Shown: piece by piece, positions 1 to 10,388 of the stretch
How the letters are laid out: every line of letters starts with the position of its first letter
Position numbering within the stretch: the first letter of the stretch is position 1
From: Fragum whitleyi
Taxonomy: Eukaryota > Mollusca > Bivalvia > Cardiida > Cardiidae
DNA: 64,000 bases
Assembly: GCA_948146395.1 (NCBI GenBank)
Contig: OX411543.1
Location: 29,341,558 to 29,405,557, forward strand
Direction of reading: 5' to 3'
Made by a program: the position numbers and the translations under genes
Notes under the pieces: model-generated
What the model saw: the letters and a program-made list of their open reading frames with translations, nothing else
Database searches by the model: none
What the model was told of the DNA's origin: nothing

Positions 1-1017
1 GAATGGCTTGTGTCGCTCCACAGGCTTGAAATTCTTGTAAAAGCAAATAAAAGTTTTGACTAGATTTTTAGATATTTTGGGTTCTACTGATGTTAAAAAT
101 GATTTTCAAAGTTTCAACTATATAACATATAGAGAAATGACCCCCGCCCATAAAGGACATATTTTCCATCCAATCAAAATAATTTTTTGCTGCATGATAA
201 TGGGTCACCAAAAGATCATACCAAAAATGTTTGTTTGAAATCCATCAATTACATTCTGAGAAAATGATTTTCAAAGTTTCCACTATATAACACATTGAGA
301 AATGACCTCCGCCCATAAAATATATATTTTTCATCCGATCACAATGATTTTTTGTAGACTGATAAAGGGTCACTCAGGGAATACTTCAGTAAAATTTAGT
401 TTATATCCATCAATTACATTCTGAGAAAATGATTTTCAAAGTTTCCACTGTATAACACATTGAGAAATGACCTCCGCCCATAAAATATATATTTTTCATC
501 CGATCACAATTATTTTTGGAAGACTGATAAAGGGTCACTCAAGGATCATTCAAGTAAAATTTAGTTGATATCCATCACTTAGATTCTGAGAAAATGATTT
601 TGAAAGTTTCCACCATATAACATATAGAGAAATGACCTCCGCCCATAAAATGCATATTTTCTATCCTATCACAATGATTTTTAGTAGACTGATAAAGGGT
701 CACCCAAGGATCATTCATGTAAAATTTAATTGGTATCCATCAATTAGAACCTGAGAAAAGTCACTTTTTACCATATTTGGAAATTAGCCACGCCCATAAA
801 TTCCATGTTTTTCATTGGATCAAAATTTCTTGAACAACTTTGAAAGAGGGTCACCCAAGGATCATTCCTGTGAAGTTTGGTTGAAATTCATCCAGTAGTT
901 TCTGAGGAGAAGATTTTTAAAGAAAAAGTTTACGACCGGACGCACTGACGCACGGACGGACGCACGACGGACACAACGCCATGACAATAGCCCCAGTGGC
1001 TTTCAGCCAGTGGAGCT
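1..1017 (+). repeat. Hairpin-ended repeat, family A (left edge cut)
   Basis: Degenerate tandem units of about 166 bp recur (for example the words starting at 258, 424 and 590). They are followed by a GGACG-rich tract and a terminal palindrome near 981-1017 (CCCAGTGGC...GCCAGTGGAGC). The same element is complete at 12961-14007 and reversed at 31911-33260 and 38380-39558. No protein-coding capacity is seen. It lies downstream of the last PRCC exon visible in the window. Confidence 0.85.
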
Positions 1018-1479
1018 AAAAATGAAAGCAGTATGCCCTCTGGTTTTGATTAAAGAAGATTTTAAAAGATTTTTGCTCTTTGATTCTATGTAAAAAGGGT
1101 TGGGCCCGGGCAAAGCCCAAATATGACCCCAGGGTCTTGATATGAACAAACTTGGTAGAGGTCCACTAGATGATGCTACATACCAAATATGAAAGCTGTC
1201 TGCCTTCTGGTTTCAGAGAAGAAGATTTTGAAAGATTTTCATATTTTCACCCTTTTTCTTAAGGGTAAAGGGAAAGTTTAGGGTGGATTTCATTTAATTG
1301 AACAACTTTGGTAGAGCTTGACCCAAGGAACATCCCTGCCAAGTTTCATCAAGATTGGCCCACTGGTTTAGGAGGAGAAGATGTTTAAAGAAATTGCGGA
1401 CGACGGACGATGCACGTCGCACCACGGACATTCTACGATCACAATAGCTCACCTTGAGCACTTCGTGCTCAGGTGAGCT
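1018..1479 (+). repeat. Hairpin-ended repeat, family B, 5'-truncated
   Basis: This starts directly after the end of the family A copy. It ends in the family B hairpin (CTCACCTTGAGCAC...GTGCTCAGGTGAGC) followed by TAAAAA. The internal text (AAGATGTTTAAAGAAATTG, then GGACGACGGACG) matches the tails of the copies at 2309-3512 and 19953-21647. The opening AACAAGAGG end is missing, so this is a partial copy. Confidence 0.8.
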
Positions 1480-1517
1480 AAAAAGTTAAATAGTTAGAAT
1501 AATCAACAATGGCTCAC

Positions 1518-1721
1518 CTCAAAAGCAAGATACTGAATCTGGTGTTTGCGTTTTTGTTGATGTGTTGGTAGGTTACTATCTGTTTTCCTATGGGACTGAT
1601 GAGGCTGTTCCTCTGATATATACTTTGAGATATCCGAGGGACTGGTAAAATCATCTGCATTTACATCCATTATATGGATTTCTTCCTTCCCTCTTTGTTT
1701 CTTTCCTTGTAATCGTAAAAA
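1518..1721 (-). CDS. PRCC: PRCC exon (C-terminal conserved region)
   Basis: This minus-strand exon of 68 whole codons has an acceptor (TTTTCAG) just right of 1721 and a donor (GTGAGC) at 1517-1512. It encodes FLRLQGKKQRGKEEIHIMDV near its start and QQKRKHQIQYLAFE at its end. These match the conserved C-terminal block of PRCC, where vertebrates have FKRLQGKRNRGREEI and RRKHQITYL. PRCC is a nuclear proline-rich protein linked to the MAD2B mitotic checkpoint and to splicing complexes. The block is rich in Lys/Arg. The exon is phase 0 at both ends and joins in frame to the exon at 5350-5415. The last residues of the family (about 30 in human) must lie on a further exon left of the window. Identification is confident from the motif order across all six exons. 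Confidence 0.93.
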
Positions 1722-2308
1722 CTGAAAAGTGAACAAAAGTGTTATCAATAAAGCACTGATAAAACATGAAAATCACTAAATCAGATAAGATATTTGCTTC
1801 CTTGGATCAAACCCTTGTCACCCAAAAATCAAATATTAGGGGTCTGATGCACCAACTGTGCTATGACAATCAAAAGCCCAACACTCAGTGATATTATTCA
1901 TTGGGGTACAGACAAAACCCCACCAGGACAAAACCCCACCAGACAAAACCCCACCAGGACAAAACCCCACCACTATATTTGGCAATTAGGACAAAACCCC
2001 ACCACTATTTCATAGAAATATATTTATTGAAATCTATATTGATTTAATTATATTTTCATAAAATTAATGAAAAATTCTATTAGTTGTTAATAATTTCATT
2101 AAAATCATTTGAATAGTATCATTTTTTTCAGATTTGGACTCCTTCTTTACTTTACTTTGTTGAAACAGTGATAGTGAAAAATTCCAGTTACAAACTTAAA
2201 AGTTGTTTTCTTTAAAGCCACAGTTTGCGCTAAGGGGAAAAATCGCTCTTTCGTGAATATGCTTTGAATATTTGTTACTGACTTGGTCTTATGAGACATG
2301 ATTTACAT

Positions 2309-3512
2309 AACAAGAGGACCATGATGGTCCTATATCGCTCACCTGAGTAAGTCAACTCATAACTTTTTAACAATTTTATAAATACCAGAAATCGTCTGAT
2401 GTACATTTAGGGTGGATTTAAAAGAAACGGACTTTAATTTCCTCCTACTGCAATTTGATTTTCTTTTTAATTGCAAACAAAGTTATTGATGGAATTGAAT
2501 TCAAGTTTAGTAGACCTAAACCTTAAGAATATCCCTGCCATGTTTAAGATATGCCAAATAGTAAAGGCGAAGATTAACCTTCTTTGATATTTTTGGCAAT
2601 ATTTGGAATTTCCAATACCATGTAAACCAGAGATTTTGATTGAATAAATTATTTTTACAATTTTGGTAGAGCTTCACCCAAAGAACATCCCTACCATGTT
2701 TCAGCTTAATTAGCCCAGTGGTTTAGGAAGAGAAGAAGTTTTTCTAAGATTTTCAGCAATTTTCGTCCATTTTTCAGCCTTTCTGTTACCATGTTAACCA
2801 GAGTTTTTGATGAAATTAATTTTTTTTCAACAAGTATTGAAGAACTTCACTGAAGAAACATCCCTGCCAAGTTTCAGCTTGATTGGCCTAGTGGTTTAGG
2901 AGGAGAAGAATTTTTTCTAAGATTTTCAGCAATTTTCGACCATTTTTCAACCTTTCCATTACTATGGAAACCAGAGTTTTAGATTGAATTATTTTAACAA
3001 CCTTTGAAGAGCTTCACCCAAGGAATATCTCTTCCAAGTTTCAGCTTGATTGGCCTTGTTGTTTAGGAGGAGAAGAATTTTTTCTAAGATTTTCGGCCAT
3101 TTTTCAACCTTTCCGTTACCATGGAAACTAGGGTTTTTGATGAAATTAATTTTTTTTAACAACTTTTTAAGGAGCTTCACCCAAGGAACATCTCTGCCAA
3201 GTCTCAGCTTAATTGGCCTAGTGGATTAGGAGGAGAAGTATTTTTCTTAAGATTTTCGCTATTTTCAGCCTTTCTATTGCCATGGCAACCAGAGTTATTT
3301 ATAGAATTATATTCTTTTAACACCTTTTGAATAGCTTCACCCAAGGAACATCCCTGCCAAGTTTCAGCTTGATTGGCCCAGTGGTTTAGGAGGAGAAGAT
3401 GTTAAAAGAAATTGTTGACGGACGGACAGACAGACAAACGGACGGACGGGCGATGGACGGACGGTGAGTGATCACAATAGCTCACCTTGAGCACTTTGTG
3501 CTCAGGTGAGCT
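2309..3512 (+). repeat. Hairpin-ended repeat, family B, nested copy
   Basis: The copy starts AACAAGAGGACC with a small palindrome (GGACCATGATGGTCC). It continues as degenerate units containing the phrase AACATCCCTGCCAAGTTTCA, then a GGACGGAC-rich tract at 3417-3465. It ends with the hairpin GCTCACCTTGAGCAC...GTGCTCAGGTGAGC at 3479-3511. It is nested in the 1908-4316 element. Confidence 0.85.
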
Positions 3513-3885
3513 AAAAATATAAATCAATCGACAAACGGTGGCTTTTTGCGAATAAAGTAAGTATGTAAATGAGATTTTGGTCACATGAAATACGCCCATG
3601 TGCACGAGCGTTATTCAAATTGAAGTCCGAAATGTTGCGGGTCATAAATATTCATCGAGTTGGGCCTTTATTTAGATTTAGATTTGAATAACCGAATATT
3701 GGAATCACAAATTGAAGCTTATCATTAACAATAAATTTCTAGTTTTTGTTTACATAGTCGTCTAAGATCATTGTTATGTGATTCAGAAATGTTTACGAAC
3801 ACAGACAGAGGCTTTAAACTTTAAAATAGTAAACATTTTTTTCAGTTGATTTGATATCTTGTTTGATAAGCATTGCCCACAGACG

Positions 3886-4075
3886 GTAAATCTTAGGTAC
3901 TCATCCCCCATGGCTGGAACCATCATTTCTGACTATTTGCCTCCCACCAATGGGATAATAATCCTAATCATGTGGGGTAGCAGCTGGAGGCTTGAAAAGG
4001 ATGTAATGGTAGAATTGATGTGAGGAATATAATAAATCCATTGTTAGGTGCTCCAGTCACTTCAATATGTCTTTA
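3886..4075 (+). repeat. Degenerate tRNA-derived SINE body fragment
   Basis: Words such as CCACCAATGGGATAATAATC, GTAGCAGCTGGAGG, GGATGTAATGGTAG and CCATTGTTAGGTGCTCCAG match the body of the full SINE at 41188-41461 and the copy at 62610-62832. The tRNA-like head and the tail are eroded. Confidence 0.6.
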
Positions 4076-4316
4076 AAAAATCAGATAAAGGAAATATTGT
4101 TTTTTTAGCTTTATTTAAAACCTTATATTTATAAGGTGCATTTTAATTGTCCTTTGCAATACTCCTTAAAATGGAATAATGTGGTAAAGGGATAACAGAA
4201 ATTATATAAATAAATAAATATATTTTAAAATAACACACTCTTAATAAAAATACTCTTTCAACTCTTACACTATAATATATATTGGTGGGGTTTTGTCCTG
4301 GTGGGGTTTTGTCCTA

Positions 4317-5349
4317 CACTCTTATTCAACAGTGTCTGTTTTTGATATACATTTTGTTTCATTGATATTAAAAATTTCTTTCTGTTTGGCTTTCATTTAA
4401 GTATACTAGAAATTGTTAGTAGACAGTTTTGTAAAATTTTCTAAAGCTTTACATTTTCCTTATTTTGAAACCAGACAATTATCTATATGAAGAAATATTT
4501 TTTTCTCTAGTTGACCCAATTTCTATCCAATACCATTTTTCAAAATGAATCATTTATTTTTTTGTCTTTGTCTAGAAAAACAAGAGCTGTTTACAAAGAA
4601 ATAGCCAATGTAAAAGTTTTCATTTTAATTTTTTGCCACAGCCCCTTTTTTAAACACATATTGCCAAAAAAAAAAGGGCATCTGATTTCCTACACAAATT
4701 TTACATTAAGGCCCCTTTTTTCGTGACACAGCCTTGGATTCAGAAAATTTAAATAGGTACCATGAAGATTTCCTAGCATGTTTATACATGAAGTTTCATC
4801 CACTTTGGCCAAGGAGCAGTGGACTTCATATTCATAGGCATACCTAAGGTTTTGAAATTTTTCAGACTCATAAGGTGACCAAACAAAAAAATATATAGCT
4901 AAAGGTGATATGTGGACTGTGACAAAAGATGAATGCCACCTGTTCACTCCCTTTTTTTTTATGATTTAAGCTTTGGTGAATAATCAAAACATTGCAACTA
5001 CATCTTGAAAAAGCTGTAGTTTTGATGTTATGATCATTCAAAATGGAAATTTTTCAAAAGAGGATTTATTTCTTTTAAGCAGTCGCATAATGAGCTTAAT
5101 TAATTAGTAGTTACTCCTTTGGAGATATGACTTTGGGTGGTTGAAAATGCCTACAAGCAGGCAACCACCTACGCTATCCAAAGATATTTTGGGGGAGCAT
5201 AAAAACCCAAAACAGAGTTTTAGATAAAAGAAAAGATTTTTGGATTTCAAATTCAAAGGGTTAAGCAATACTCACGACAAAGATATTTGTTGAGAAGTAA
5301 GGTTTAAAGAAGAACAATGCCCCGTTGAGTGTGTTTCTCTTATACATAC
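4317..5349. other. PRCC intron sequence, mostly unrecognised
   Basis: AT-rich intron. An AACAAGAGC word near 4578 followed by TTTCATCCACTTTGGCCAAGGAGCAG resembles a decayed hairpin-ended repeat of another family, but its second terminus was not found. No open frame with protein-like composition is seen. Confidence 0.4.
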
Positions 5350-5415
5350 CTGCTCATCTTGTTGAAGGGCTTGTTCATCATCTGCCTCAGGATATGAGTG
5401 TGACCCGGCATATTC
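5350..5415 (-). CDS. PRCC: PRCC exon of 22 codons
   Basis: A short minus-strand exon whose acceptor AG is the CT at 5416-5417 and whose donor GTATGTATA occupies 5349-5341. It reads EYAGSHSYPEADDEQALQQDEQ in two halves (EYAGSHSYPEAD then DEQALQQDEQ). It is phase 0 at both ends, so it splices in frame from the exon at 7228-7830 and into FLRLQG at 1721. The acidic DDEQALQQDEQ just before FLRLQG corresponds to the IDDEAF that precedes KRLQG in vertebrate PRCC. Too short for an ORF scan, it is supported by splice sites, phase and family position. Confidence 0.87.
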
Positions 5416-5431
5416 CTGAAATAAGCATATT

Positions 5432-5507
5432 GATGGCTCAGCACAAAATCGTTGTAACTCCCTATAACAATTATAGGGAGTTACAACTGTTTTGCCCCGA
5501 GACATCA
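5432..5507. repeat. Short palindromic element P (copy 1)
   Basis: The arms GTTGTAACTCCCTATAA and TTATAGGGAGTTACAAC are perfect complements. Flanking GATGGCTCAG / CGAGACATC are imperfect outer arms. One of seven related foldback elements in the window (6499, 8597, 41090, 43373, 57580, 63234). It sits only 16 bp from a PRCC acceptor. Confidence 0.8.
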
Positions 5508-6419
5508 AATTATTGTCCCCATTGGGTCACATATGTGTGAACTTCATGCAAATAGGAACCATCATGTAAGTGCTTAAAGTGTTAATCCTAGCCAGACTGC
5601 ACTGACTGAAATTTTTTTGCACCTGGCTGATTTTCTTAATCTTTTCATTTGATCTTTGAATTGCAACCTCTGGTTGTTTTCTGCTGAGTGCTGCCTCCAA
5701 ACTCTTTTTGTCAAATACTAATTATAAAGAGTTCCTGAAGGTCCCTTTTCACAGGTTGCATACATTTTAATGTAATAGCTTTCATTTTCATGAGAAATAT
5801 TACATTCTCTTACCTTTGTTCACAAATTTTAAAATGATATGCATTTCAACCCATTATAATGACACACAAAAGGACCTTCTAAAATATACGAAGCTGTGCA
5901 TGACATTTACAGTGCTCTCAATAAGGGCCAAAATCAGGAAATATTGTAATTCCTTGTTGGAAGTTAGGCAATTTTCTTACAAAGTAAGGAATTTGTAAGG
6001 AATATCAACTTTCAGCATGTGAGGTCATACATTAGACCCTTTATTAGGTAATTTTGTAAAACGTCCAGGGTCAAATTACAGGATGTTTCCTTAAATCTTG
6101 GGCGTTTTTAAACTTCAAGGTGTGATTTTCCAGCTGTTATGTCTGAAATTCTGGATGTATATTACTTCAACATCCCCTTATTGAGAGCTTTGCTTTTTAC
6201 ATCAAATTTCCATGTGTGCAGCATGGACTCAGATCAACCTGTACATTCCCACAGTCAGATTAGTCTTTACTCTTCAAAACAAACTCAACAGGTAGATAGA
6301 CCCAAGTGTCTGTTCAAAATCAAACTATTTTATGAAAACTGCCCAATTTCTGTCCATAAAATTGTTAGAAATAATGCACACATGCTCAGATCTTTTCATA
6401 TTACCGTTAAAGCTCTTGT
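5508..6419. other. PRCC intron, no feature recognised
   Basis: AT-rich intron sequence between the P element and the next repeat. An open frame of 131 codons at 6139-6534 runs into the repeat at 6420 and has no family resemblance. I see no gene here. Confidence 0.5.
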
Positions 6420-6498
6420 AGAACCACAGGGAGCTATTAGATTAATCAAATTTCCATTAGAAAGGGATGGGCTTTTATTATGGGCTATGCATAATATC

Positions 6499-6560
6499 AT
6501 TGGCTCATTGCAAAACAGTTGTAACTGCCTATAAACATATATGTTTTGCACTGAGCCATC
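6499..6560. repeat. Short palindromic element P (copy 2)
   Basis: The left arm TGGCTCATTGCAAAACAGTTG and the right end TTTTGCACTGAGCCATC are complementary at the outer ends. Part of the right inner arm is deleted compared with copies at 5432 and 63234. It occupies the same place in the TATTAGA repeat as copy 3 does at 8597, so it may be an ancestral part of that repeat. Confidence 0.75.
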
Positions 6561-6620
6561 AAAATTTGTTAAGATGGTAAAAAACATCCATATTTGTTAA
6601 GATGGTGAAAATATGGCTAA

Positions 6621-6907
6621 AACAAGATGTGTTTGTGAAACTAGAATGCCCCCGTAACGGCATTTTTTTTTCAAAGTTTGACCTTGACAGATGACCTTGA
6701 CCTTGTCACATGACCTTGACTTTGGTACCAGAGGATGCGGATCATTGAGATCTATCATCATGCCAAATATTAGCTTTGTATCTTGAATAGGCTTGAAGAT
6801 ATTGGCAAGGTTAAGTTATCGAACAGACGGATGGACAGACAGACGGACGGACAGACAGACGGACATGAGTAAAACAATATGCTCCCGATCTATCGATACG
6901 GGGGCAT
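6621..6907 (+). repeat. Hairpin-ended repeat, family C
   Basis: The copy starts AACAAGATGTGTTTGTGAAAC. Next come TGACCTTGA words in tandem, a GGACAGAC tract at 6829-6865, and CGATCTATCGATACGGGGGCAT at the end, where the CCCGATC...GGGGGCAT text forms the terminal palindrome in other copies. It is followed by AAAAA. Same-family copies lie at 21971-22279, 31430-31673, 44701-44981, 56907-57193 and 60484-60743. Confidence 0.85.
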
Positions 6908-7227
6908 AAAAATTGAAATAATCTGGGCAAAATGTTTACATTTACATATTCACATTTAAATCGGAAATAGGAGCATAAAACCTGTTGAATTTTTAAATGA
7001 CCTTAATTTTTTGGGTATGAGCCTTTTTAAGAGGCTTCAAGATAATGTAAAATCACATCAAAAAAGGTTGATTTTAAGCTCTGAAAAGGGGGATGGGTTT
7101 TGATAAGAGCATGGGGCTCCATTAGAATTAACAGGATATACAAAAACATTCTTGCCATAATGGTAATTAGAAAGGAATTGAAATTAGACTAATTATAAGA
7201 AAAATAGCATTCCAGGACCAAACCTAC

Positions 7228-7830
7228 CAATGAATACATCATTTGAGAAGCGGGAGTGTGTGTAGAATGTGACTGGTAACTACGGGAGATTCCACCTTTA
7301 AAACTGAGGGGAGCATCAGGATCCACTGTAGGTCCATAAAGATTGCTGCCACTTGATGTTTTATCCAGAATTCTATCACCCTGTTCAGTCACAACATTTT
7401 TATCTAGATCCAAGTTTTCAGAATGGTTCACTTCTGTACTGCCTTTGACTGGTGCAGGTAAATTTAAGGAAGTTCTAGTCACAGTTGGAGGAAGTGGCAC
7501 AGTCTGTTCTACTGAATTCAAATTATTAACTAAACTTGTTTTAAGTTCAGTCTTTGTTTCCGTTCCTGAAGAAGACCCTAATGAAAAGAAATTGACTGGT
7601 TCATTGCTATTTTCTTCATTCTCATCACTGTCACTTCCATAATCTGCTAGACTGGTTGTCAAACTTTTCGTTTTTTGTGTCTCTGTCACGACTGCTGTTT
7701 TTTTAGTAGTGGGTGGGGTTGGATTTGGATTCACTTTTCTTGTTAGACTGTAGGGCAAGAGTATTCTACCAGCTTCTTTCTTTGCAGCATGAACTGGTGC
7801 TGGTAACAATGATGTTAAACCAGATTTACC
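7228..7830 (-). CDS. PRCC: PRCC central exon (201 codons)
   Basis: This is the largest PRCC exon. Its acceptor is TTGCAG to the right of 7830 and its donor GTAGGT is at 7227-7222. It is phase 0 at both ends. It opens with GKSGLTSLLPAP and ILLPYSLTRK, matching the vertebrate block GLSALLPQP / RLLLPHAFSRK. A Ser/Thr-rich stretch follows, then DYGSDSDENEE and PVNFFSLG, the acidic and NFFSL motifs of the family. After that comes a low-complexity linker with APLSF (compare human APLEF). The protein is expected to be nuclear and largely disordered. No truncation or stop is seen. ATG codons inside the exon are not starts. An extension of the frame beyond 7228 would pass the donor and is intronic. 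Confidence 0.94.
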
Positions 7831-8521
7831 CTGCAATAAAAAGAGATAAATATCAGGACATGAGGTGTTTTAGATAATTGAATTTTGAATGGTTCTAAAT
7901 TTTCTGAATACTGAGTAGCTTCCTGTCAACAAATTTTATCTAATTTTAGACTTTGAGAAATTGCAGAATTTCTATTCATAATCAAAAGCACTTATGCACA
8001 ACACCTGACCCGACAATATTTTTCTCCAGCTAATGAATATATACTTTATAAGTGTCTTAAAAAATACCAATATTTTATGGTCAAATTTGGGAGAAATTAT
8101 CATGTAGATTGCTATTACATATCAGGTTTGGAATTAATAGGGTTCCATTGTATAATATTATAGATTAAAGAATATCATTTCAACCATTGTGATGCTGAAT
8201 AAAAGATCTTGGTAAAATTGTTACAAAATCAAAGTGCTCAAAGCACTGGATGCACTGAATGTGAGACGCTAATCATTTGAAAATTAAATCTTTTAGCTTT
8301 TCTGGTTTAAAAAAGCAAAATCAGGTGGTAAAGACAAAGATCAGACCACACATAGTGCAGGCTGATGTTTTTTTATAGCTTCTGTCAAGGCAGGAATATT
8401 CCATGTTCATCAAGACAAGGGTTAATATGTGTGGTTATTGAGAAATGGATAGACAATTTTATAAGTTTGTTTCTATGTACTCTTACAAACTTTGCTTTTC
8501 CATGATTGTTTATACCCTATA
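7831..8521. other. PRCC intron, no feature recognised
   Basis: AT-rich intron between the 7228-7830 exon and the TATTAGA repeat copy. No open frame, RNA motif or repeat shared with other parts of the window was recognised. Confidence 0.5.
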
Positions 8522-8925
8522 AGCCGGGGTTCTATTAGAATCAGTTCATTTCCATCAGACAGGAATGGGCCTTTATTAGAGGCTATGCTACACATAGATG
8601 GCTAAATGCAAAACAGTTGTAACTGCCTACAAACATATACATGTATGTAGTTTCAACTGTTTAGCGCTGAATCATTAATATTTGTAAATACAGTGAAAAA
8701 ATGGCAAAAATAAACATAATTCCCACAAAATATCAACATTGATTGGGAATAGGTTAATAAATCCTCTGTTGAATTTTTGGTAACACTGATTTTGTAGGCA
8801 TGGGCACTTATTAGAGGCTTCCTAGATTTTGTAAAATCGCACCAAACATGGTCGATTTCAACCTCTGAAAAGGGGGATGGGGTTTTATTAGAGCATGGGG
8901 CTCTATAAGAATTTTTATAATATGA
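8522..8925 (+). repeat. TATTAGA-rich interspersed repeat with P foldback
   Basis: Second copy of the repeat at 6420-7135. GGGGTTCTATTAGAATCAG opens it and GGGGCTCTATAAGAATT closes it as a near direct repeat. CTTTATTAGAGGC and CTTATTAGAGGCTT recur inside. The element at 34507-34826 has TTTATTAGAGG next to its terminus and may be a relative. Confidence 0.65.
8597..8673. repeat. Short palindromic element P (copy 3)
   Basis: GATGGCTAAATGCAAAACAG is mirrored by CTGTTTAGCGCTGAATC, with the inner arms GTTGTAACTGCCTAC and GTAGTTTCAAC. Eroded relative to copy 7. Confidence 0.75.
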
Positions 8926-9179
8926 TCTACGTCGCAGGAGTGAAATCACCTAGTTGAATATTTTTGATATTACACGGGTGTTAATACACTAGTGGAATAA
9001 CTATGCAAATGAGCTCAAAGCGAATGGCAACGCTATTTTGTAACCGCAAAAATGACGTCATAATCCATATATTGTGACGTCAGTTTTAAACGGTGTTATA
9101 AGTTTCAAGGAAAATTGATATGTTGTATTTCAAAGATTTCGACGAGTTTTCGCAAAATTTCGGGTCATATATTTTAAAT

Positions 9180-9330
9180 GGAATATCAAATTTGTGCTCA
9201 TAAAATACCGAATTTATTAAAATCGTCATCTTAAACAGATAAGAAGCTCGGCGCAGCTTAGTTTTTATCTATTTATAGATGAATTGTTTAATAAATTCGG
9301 TATTCAATGACCACTCATTTAATATCCTCT
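9180..9330. repeat. Foldback MITE beside PRCC exon 3 donor
   Basis: TACCGAATTTATTAAA at 9206-9221 is perfectly inverted as TTTAATAAATTCGGTA at 9287-9302. The pairing extends imperfectly outward to about 42 bp per arm. The loop holds a small palindrome AAGCTCGGCGCAGCTT. The right arm ends only about 15 bp from the donor of the exon at 9346. Confidence 0.7.
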
Positions 9331-9345
9331 ATTCACAACACTCAC

Positions 9346-9411
9346 AGTGGCAGGTCCAATCTTTGGCTTTTTCTGCACAGGCTCTGTCTCGTCACTTTTC
9401 TCTTCTTCATC
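9346..9411 (-). CDS. PRCC: PRCC exon 3 (22 codons)
   Basis: The acceptor is AATTACAG to the right of 9411 (CT at 9412-9413) and the donor is GTGAGT at 9345-9340. The peptide is DEEEKSDETEPVQKKPKIGP followed by AT. It parallels the vertebrate segment DSDSEEDEPTKKK that precedes GLSALLPQP. It is phase 0 at both ends and joins the 158-nt exon at 10389-10546 to the exon starting GKSGLTS at 7830. Short, but the acidic-then-basic composition, splice sites and phase all agree. Confidence 0.87.
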
Positions 9412-9768
9412 CTGTAATTAACAGAAAATCAATTGACCAATCACAACGCTCATTCATAATCAGAGCACGAGGTTATAAACCATTTCTCAGGCTCAACTGA
9501 GAAATTCTCAAACTTTAAATTTAAATAAATGTATGAAAATAAAAGAAAATATTATTAAATTGTTATTTCTAACAACTAATTAATATCAACTTTTATGTTT
9601 ATATATAAAAATGAATATCAAAACAGAATAACAGCTTTAATCTCAAATTGAAATTTGAGAAAATTTTGAATTGAGAATGAGAAAAGTTTTATAACCTTAG
9701 GCCCAGATGACTATTCATTGTTGAATATGTTGTATTCATATCATATAGTAATCATTAATTTAAGTGAA
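9412..9768. other. PRCC intron 2, no gene
   Basis: AT-rich. CTCAACTGAGAAATTCTCAAAC near 9492 and TTTGAGAAAATTTTGAATTG near 9653 make weak inverted similarities flanking an AT-rich core. This may be an old foldback. Nothing else is seen. Confidence 0.35.
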
Positions 9769-9915
9769 TAATTACAGGTATCTTACAAAAGCAAACCTAT
9801 GGTAGGCTTTGCATTGTAATCTGTAAAGGGTTTTTTGTTTTCATGAAGTTTTTGGGCATCAACTGGCTGTTAGGCCTTAGGTTTGACTCCTGGTAATCAA
9901 ACAATCTAGTAACTA
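9769..9915 (-). pseudogene. Decayed partial duplicate of PRCC exon 2 (copy a)
   Basis: On the minus strand this stretch aligns by eye with the 3' half of the real exon 2. The shared blocks are the region encoding KPKASQLVDAP, the ACAGATTACAAT block and the donor neighbourhood (ATTACAGG on the plus strand). Indels destroy the frame. AGTAACTATTAATTTAA, found at the duplication boundary, recurs near 10363. Confidence 0.6.
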
Positions 9916-9920
9916 TTAAT

Positions 9921-10127
9921 TTAACCCTTTGCTGTTTAATCCCTGCTTTTTACATGAATGTGATTTTGATTGAGAAAACATTGTGAAAAAAAGAAGAAAT
10001 TGCTGTTGACAAGCAATTTCTTCTTTTTCCACACCATTTTCTACCCTACTAAATGGTTATTTGTCAAATCAAATCCACTTTAAATTTTCGTCTGCAAAAC
10101 CTTTGAATTTGGACAGGTCCAAAATTT
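9921..10127 (+). mobile_element. piggyBac-type MITE (copy 1, 3' end eroded)
   Basis: It begins TTAACCCTTTGCTGTTTAAT. It contains an internal perfect hairpin, AAGAAATTGC...GCAATTTCTT, and ends in ...CAGGTCCAAAATTTTG. Copies 2 and 3 (49312-49822 and 56762-57277) end AAAGGGTTAA or AGGGGTTAA, giving CCCTTT termini inside TTAA, the usual piggyBac arrangement. This copy is uninterrupted, so it serves as the empty site for the insertions seen in copies 2 and 3. It sits between two decayed exon copies. Confidence 0.75.
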
Positions 10128-10144
10128 TGAAAAACAGACATTAC

Positions 10145-10245
10145 TTACAGGTAGGGCTGTATTGTAATCTGTACTTGTTTTCTTAGCTAGAGGTTTAGGG
10201 GCATTAACAAATTTTTAGGTCTTAGGTTTGACTTAATCTTTTAGT
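10145..10245 (-). pseudogene. Decayed partial duplicate of PRCC exon 2 (copy b)
   Basis: The minus strand preserves a frame-like stretch encoding LVNAPKPLAKKT (real exon: LVDAPKPPPKKT). It also keeps the CAGATTACAAT block and a good donor (CCT followed by GTAAGT). An early stop and the missing 5' half and acceptor make it non-coding. Confidence 0.7.
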
Positions 10246-10255
10246 TTAAGACCAT

Positions 10256-10385
10256 ACTCACAAGCAGGGCTTGTATCTTAATCTGTACTATTTTTCTTTT
10301 TTCTTGTATGGAGGTTTTTGGGCACAAGCTGTGAAGCCTTGGGATAGACTTTATCTTCTAGTAACTATTAATTAAAGACAATAAT
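10256..10385 (-). pseudogene. Decayed partial duplicate of PRCC exon 2 (copy c)
   Basis: The minus strand reads EDKVYPKASQLV against EDEVKPKASQLV of the real exon. It then shifts frame and meets a stop near the ACAGATTAAGAT block, but still ends at a GTGAGT donor. It lies immediately 3' (in transcription sense) of the real exon, so the three copies form a tandem series of roughly 130-bp units, one of them split by the MITE. Confidence 0.72.
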
Positions 10386-10388
10386 TAC

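Larger units (their letters stand above)
1908..4316. mobile_element. Element bounded by inverted GGACAAAACCCCACCA arrays
   Basis: Four to five copies of GGACAAAACCCCACCA stand at 1908-2005. Two copies in the opposite orientation stand at 4282-4316. Together they form terminal inverted repeats that are themselves short tandem arrays. The interior is AT-rich, without transposase, and carries a nested family B repeat (2309-3512) and a SINE relic. This architecture matches the element at 27241-31417, which has a different repeat word. It is probably a non-autonomous DNA transposon; its superfamily is not determined. Confidence 0.7.
6420..7135 (+). repeat. TATTAGA-rich interspersed repeat, interrupted twice
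   Basis: GAGCTATTAGATTAATCAAATTTCC, written in two parts as GAGCTATTAGATT and AATCAAATTTCC, opens the copy. GGGGGATGGGTTTTGATAAG and GCATGGGGCTCC close it. The same blocks in the same order occur at 8522-8925. The copy contains a P foldback (6499-6560) and a family C hairpin-ended repeat (6621-6907). Confidence 0.65.

Noticed and set aside
6139..6534. 131-codon open frame on the plus strand
   Set aside because: It runs into an interspersed repeat and P foldback, has no family resemblance and lacks codon signal.
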